Positions 6,297-7,366 of a stretch of DNA of 7,366 bases are shown here, piece by piece. The number at the start of each line of letters is the position of its first letter. Positions within the stretch are counted from its first letter, which is position 1. The stretch is from Clostridiaceae bacterium (GTDB lineage: Bacteria; Bacillota_A; Clostridia; Acetivibrionales; Acetivibrionaceae): positions 1 to 7,366 of the forward strand of contig JAAZCB010000176.1 in NCBI GenBank assembly GCA_012513545.1, read 5' to 3'. The notes under the pieces are model-generated. The model worked only from the letters and a program-made list of their open reading frames with translations, was not told the origin of the DNA and made no database searches. The position numbers were made by a program, and so were the translations under genes.

Positions 6297-7366
6297 TTAA
6301 AAACCTTTATTCATAATATTTTTTGCTATTTCTTCAAATAGCGGAGCAGCAACAGTACCGCCGCTTTTTCCGTTTTCTATAAAAACTGAAATTGAATATT
6401 TGGGGTTACGCTTGGGAAAATATCCTGCAAACCAGGCATGAACGACTTTTTCGCCGTTTATATACTGACCGGTTTCTGCACTGCCTGTTTTTCCTCCTGC
6501 ACCGCCATAGGCATCAAGATTTGCTTTTGTTCCGGTGCCTGTTATTGTGACTTCTTCCATAAGGTGTTTTATCTTGTCACATACTTCTTTTGATATAATC
6601 CTTTGTCCATTATCTTCACGTATTTTTTTTATTTGGCTTCCTCGTGAGTCAACGATTGAATCAACTATGTTTATTTTATTTTTTATACCTCCATTTGCAA
6701 TGGTCGCAACAATGTCAGCCACCTGCAATGGGGTAGCCATAACATCACCTTGGCCTATGGAAATATTTGCAGTGTCACCATATGTAAAGTGCGTGTTATC
6801 GTCAGGAAGGTTTCCTGAGGACTCGTTGATACCCTGATGGCTTATTCCGGTAACTGTATCCAATCCGAATAGCCTTGCAGTTTCAAGTATGCTTTTATGA
6901 CCTACTTTTAATCCAAGTTCAATAAAATACGGATTGCAGGACGATGCAAAGGCTTCTTCAAGGGAAACAAGGCCATGACCGCCCTTATAGTAGGAAGAAC
7001 ACCTGAATTCCTTATCACCTAGTGAAACGTATCCTGGGCAGAAATAATACATCTGAGGATTAATATTATTGTTATATGCACTGGCAAGGACAATTATTTT
7101 AAAAATAGAGCCAAGGTTATAGGAGGCTACAGCTCTGTTGAAAAGCTCGTTATTGGAACTGTTTAAATATTCTTCAATCATATTAGGGTTAAAATCAGGC
7201 TTACTTACCATGGCAATAATGTCGCCTGATACAACGTCTTCTATTACTACAGCGCCTTTCAAGCCGTACTTATCCATTACTTCTTCGGTTATTTTCTGGA
7301 TATGGTAGTCTATAGTCAGTTTTACATTTTGTTTTTCTTCTTTTCCAGTTCCGATAATCCTGTAAC
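6297..7366 (-). CDS. Class B penicillin-binding protein, transpeptidase domain (partial, N-terminus beyond the window)
   Basis: D,D-transpeptidase that cross-links peptidoglycan stem peptides outside the membrane. Only the C-terminal 355 codons are visible; the frame stays open to 7366, reading about YRIIGTGKEEKQNVKLTIDY before the Met at 7275-7277, so that Met is internal. Active-site motifs are complete: SIFK (nucleophile serine codon 7107-7109), SCN (serine codon 6939-6941) and KTGSAE (lysine codon 6489-6491). Other family signatures are KLTIDYHIQ, GAVVIEDVVSGDIIAMVS, QGDVMATPLQVADIVATIANGG and HAWFAGYFP. The motif before the nucleophile is NLGSIFK; many class B enzymes have PGS(T)FK. With the N-terminus missing I cannot choose among elongation (PbpA/MrdA), division (FtsI) and sporulation (SpoVD) types. 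Position directly upstream of sigK on the same strand, 79 nt apart with no terminator seen, hints at co-transcription and a sporulation or growth role. Confidence 0.92.
   Translation of the reverse strand, partial: YRIIGTGKEEKQNVKLTIDYHIQKITEEVMDKYGLKGAVVIEDVVSGDIIAMVSKPDFNPNMIEEYLNSSNNELFNRAVASYNLGSIFKIIVLASAYNNNINPQMYYFCPGYVSLGDKEFRCSSYYKGGHGLVSLEEAFASSCNPYFIELGLKVGHKSILETARLFGLDTVTGISHQGINESSGNLPDDNTHFTYGDTANISIGQGDVMATPLQVADIVATIANGGIKNKINIVDSIVDSRGSQIKKIREDNGQRIISKEVCDKIKHLMEEVTITGTGTKANLDAYGGAGGKTGSAETGQYINGEKVVHAWFAGYFPKRNPKYSISVFIENGKSGGTVAAPLFEEIAKNIMNKGF

Noticed and set aside
1..7366. CRISPR array, transposon, phage, toxin-antitoxin or other defence-type system.
   Set aside because: No spaced direct repeats, transposase or integrase motifs, tRNA-associated duplications or recognisable defence genes were seen on either strand.

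Overview
The window looks like chromosomal DNA of a low-GC, endospore-forming Firmicute of class Clostridia. The evidence is AT-rich intergenic DNA, strong AGGAGG-type ribosome binding sites, an uninterrupted sporulation sigma-K gene with its pro-sequence, a YtvI-type sporulation membrane protein, and a secreted amidase with a copper-amine-oxidase-like N-terminal domain. That last architecture is common in Clostridia. Placement near the Acetivibrio/Ruminiclostridium group is an impression from protein flavour, not something the sequence proves.

Layout, left to right: (1) a secreted N-acetylmuramoyl-L-alanine amidase on + (59-1111) with an intrinsic terminator (1139-1174); (2) a 70-residue unrecognised protein on - (1202-1414); (3) a roughly 400 bp AT-rich intergenic region (1415-1832) with divergent promoter candidates, a recurring TAAGTTA motif and the long leader of the next gene; (4) mutS2 on + (1833-4214); (5) ytvI, a sporulation AI-2E-family membrane protein, on + (4335-5423, with the start chosen downstream of the longest possible one); (6) a short structured convergent junction with a hairpin terminator; (7) sigK on - (5507-6217, TTG start); (8) the C-terminal transpeptidase part of a class B penicillin-binding protein on - (6297 to beyond the window edge at 7366).

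The right half is sporulation and cell-wall biology. The PBP gene lies just upstream of sigK on the same strand, with a sporulation-type promoter candidate in the 79 nt between them, and both converge on ytvI. MutS2 is a general DNA/ribosome maintenance ATPase with no evident functional link to the others, and the amidase belongs to peptidoglycan remodelling. This is mostly an ordinary conserved region. I found no CRISPR array, mobile element, phage gene or evidently new multi-gene system. The points most worth checking are the Asp-to-Asn change in the MutS2 Smr motif, the candidate sigma-K-type promoter in front of sigK, the sigK stop codon lying in the loop of its own terminator, the repeated motif around the mutS2 promoter, and the small orphan protein.
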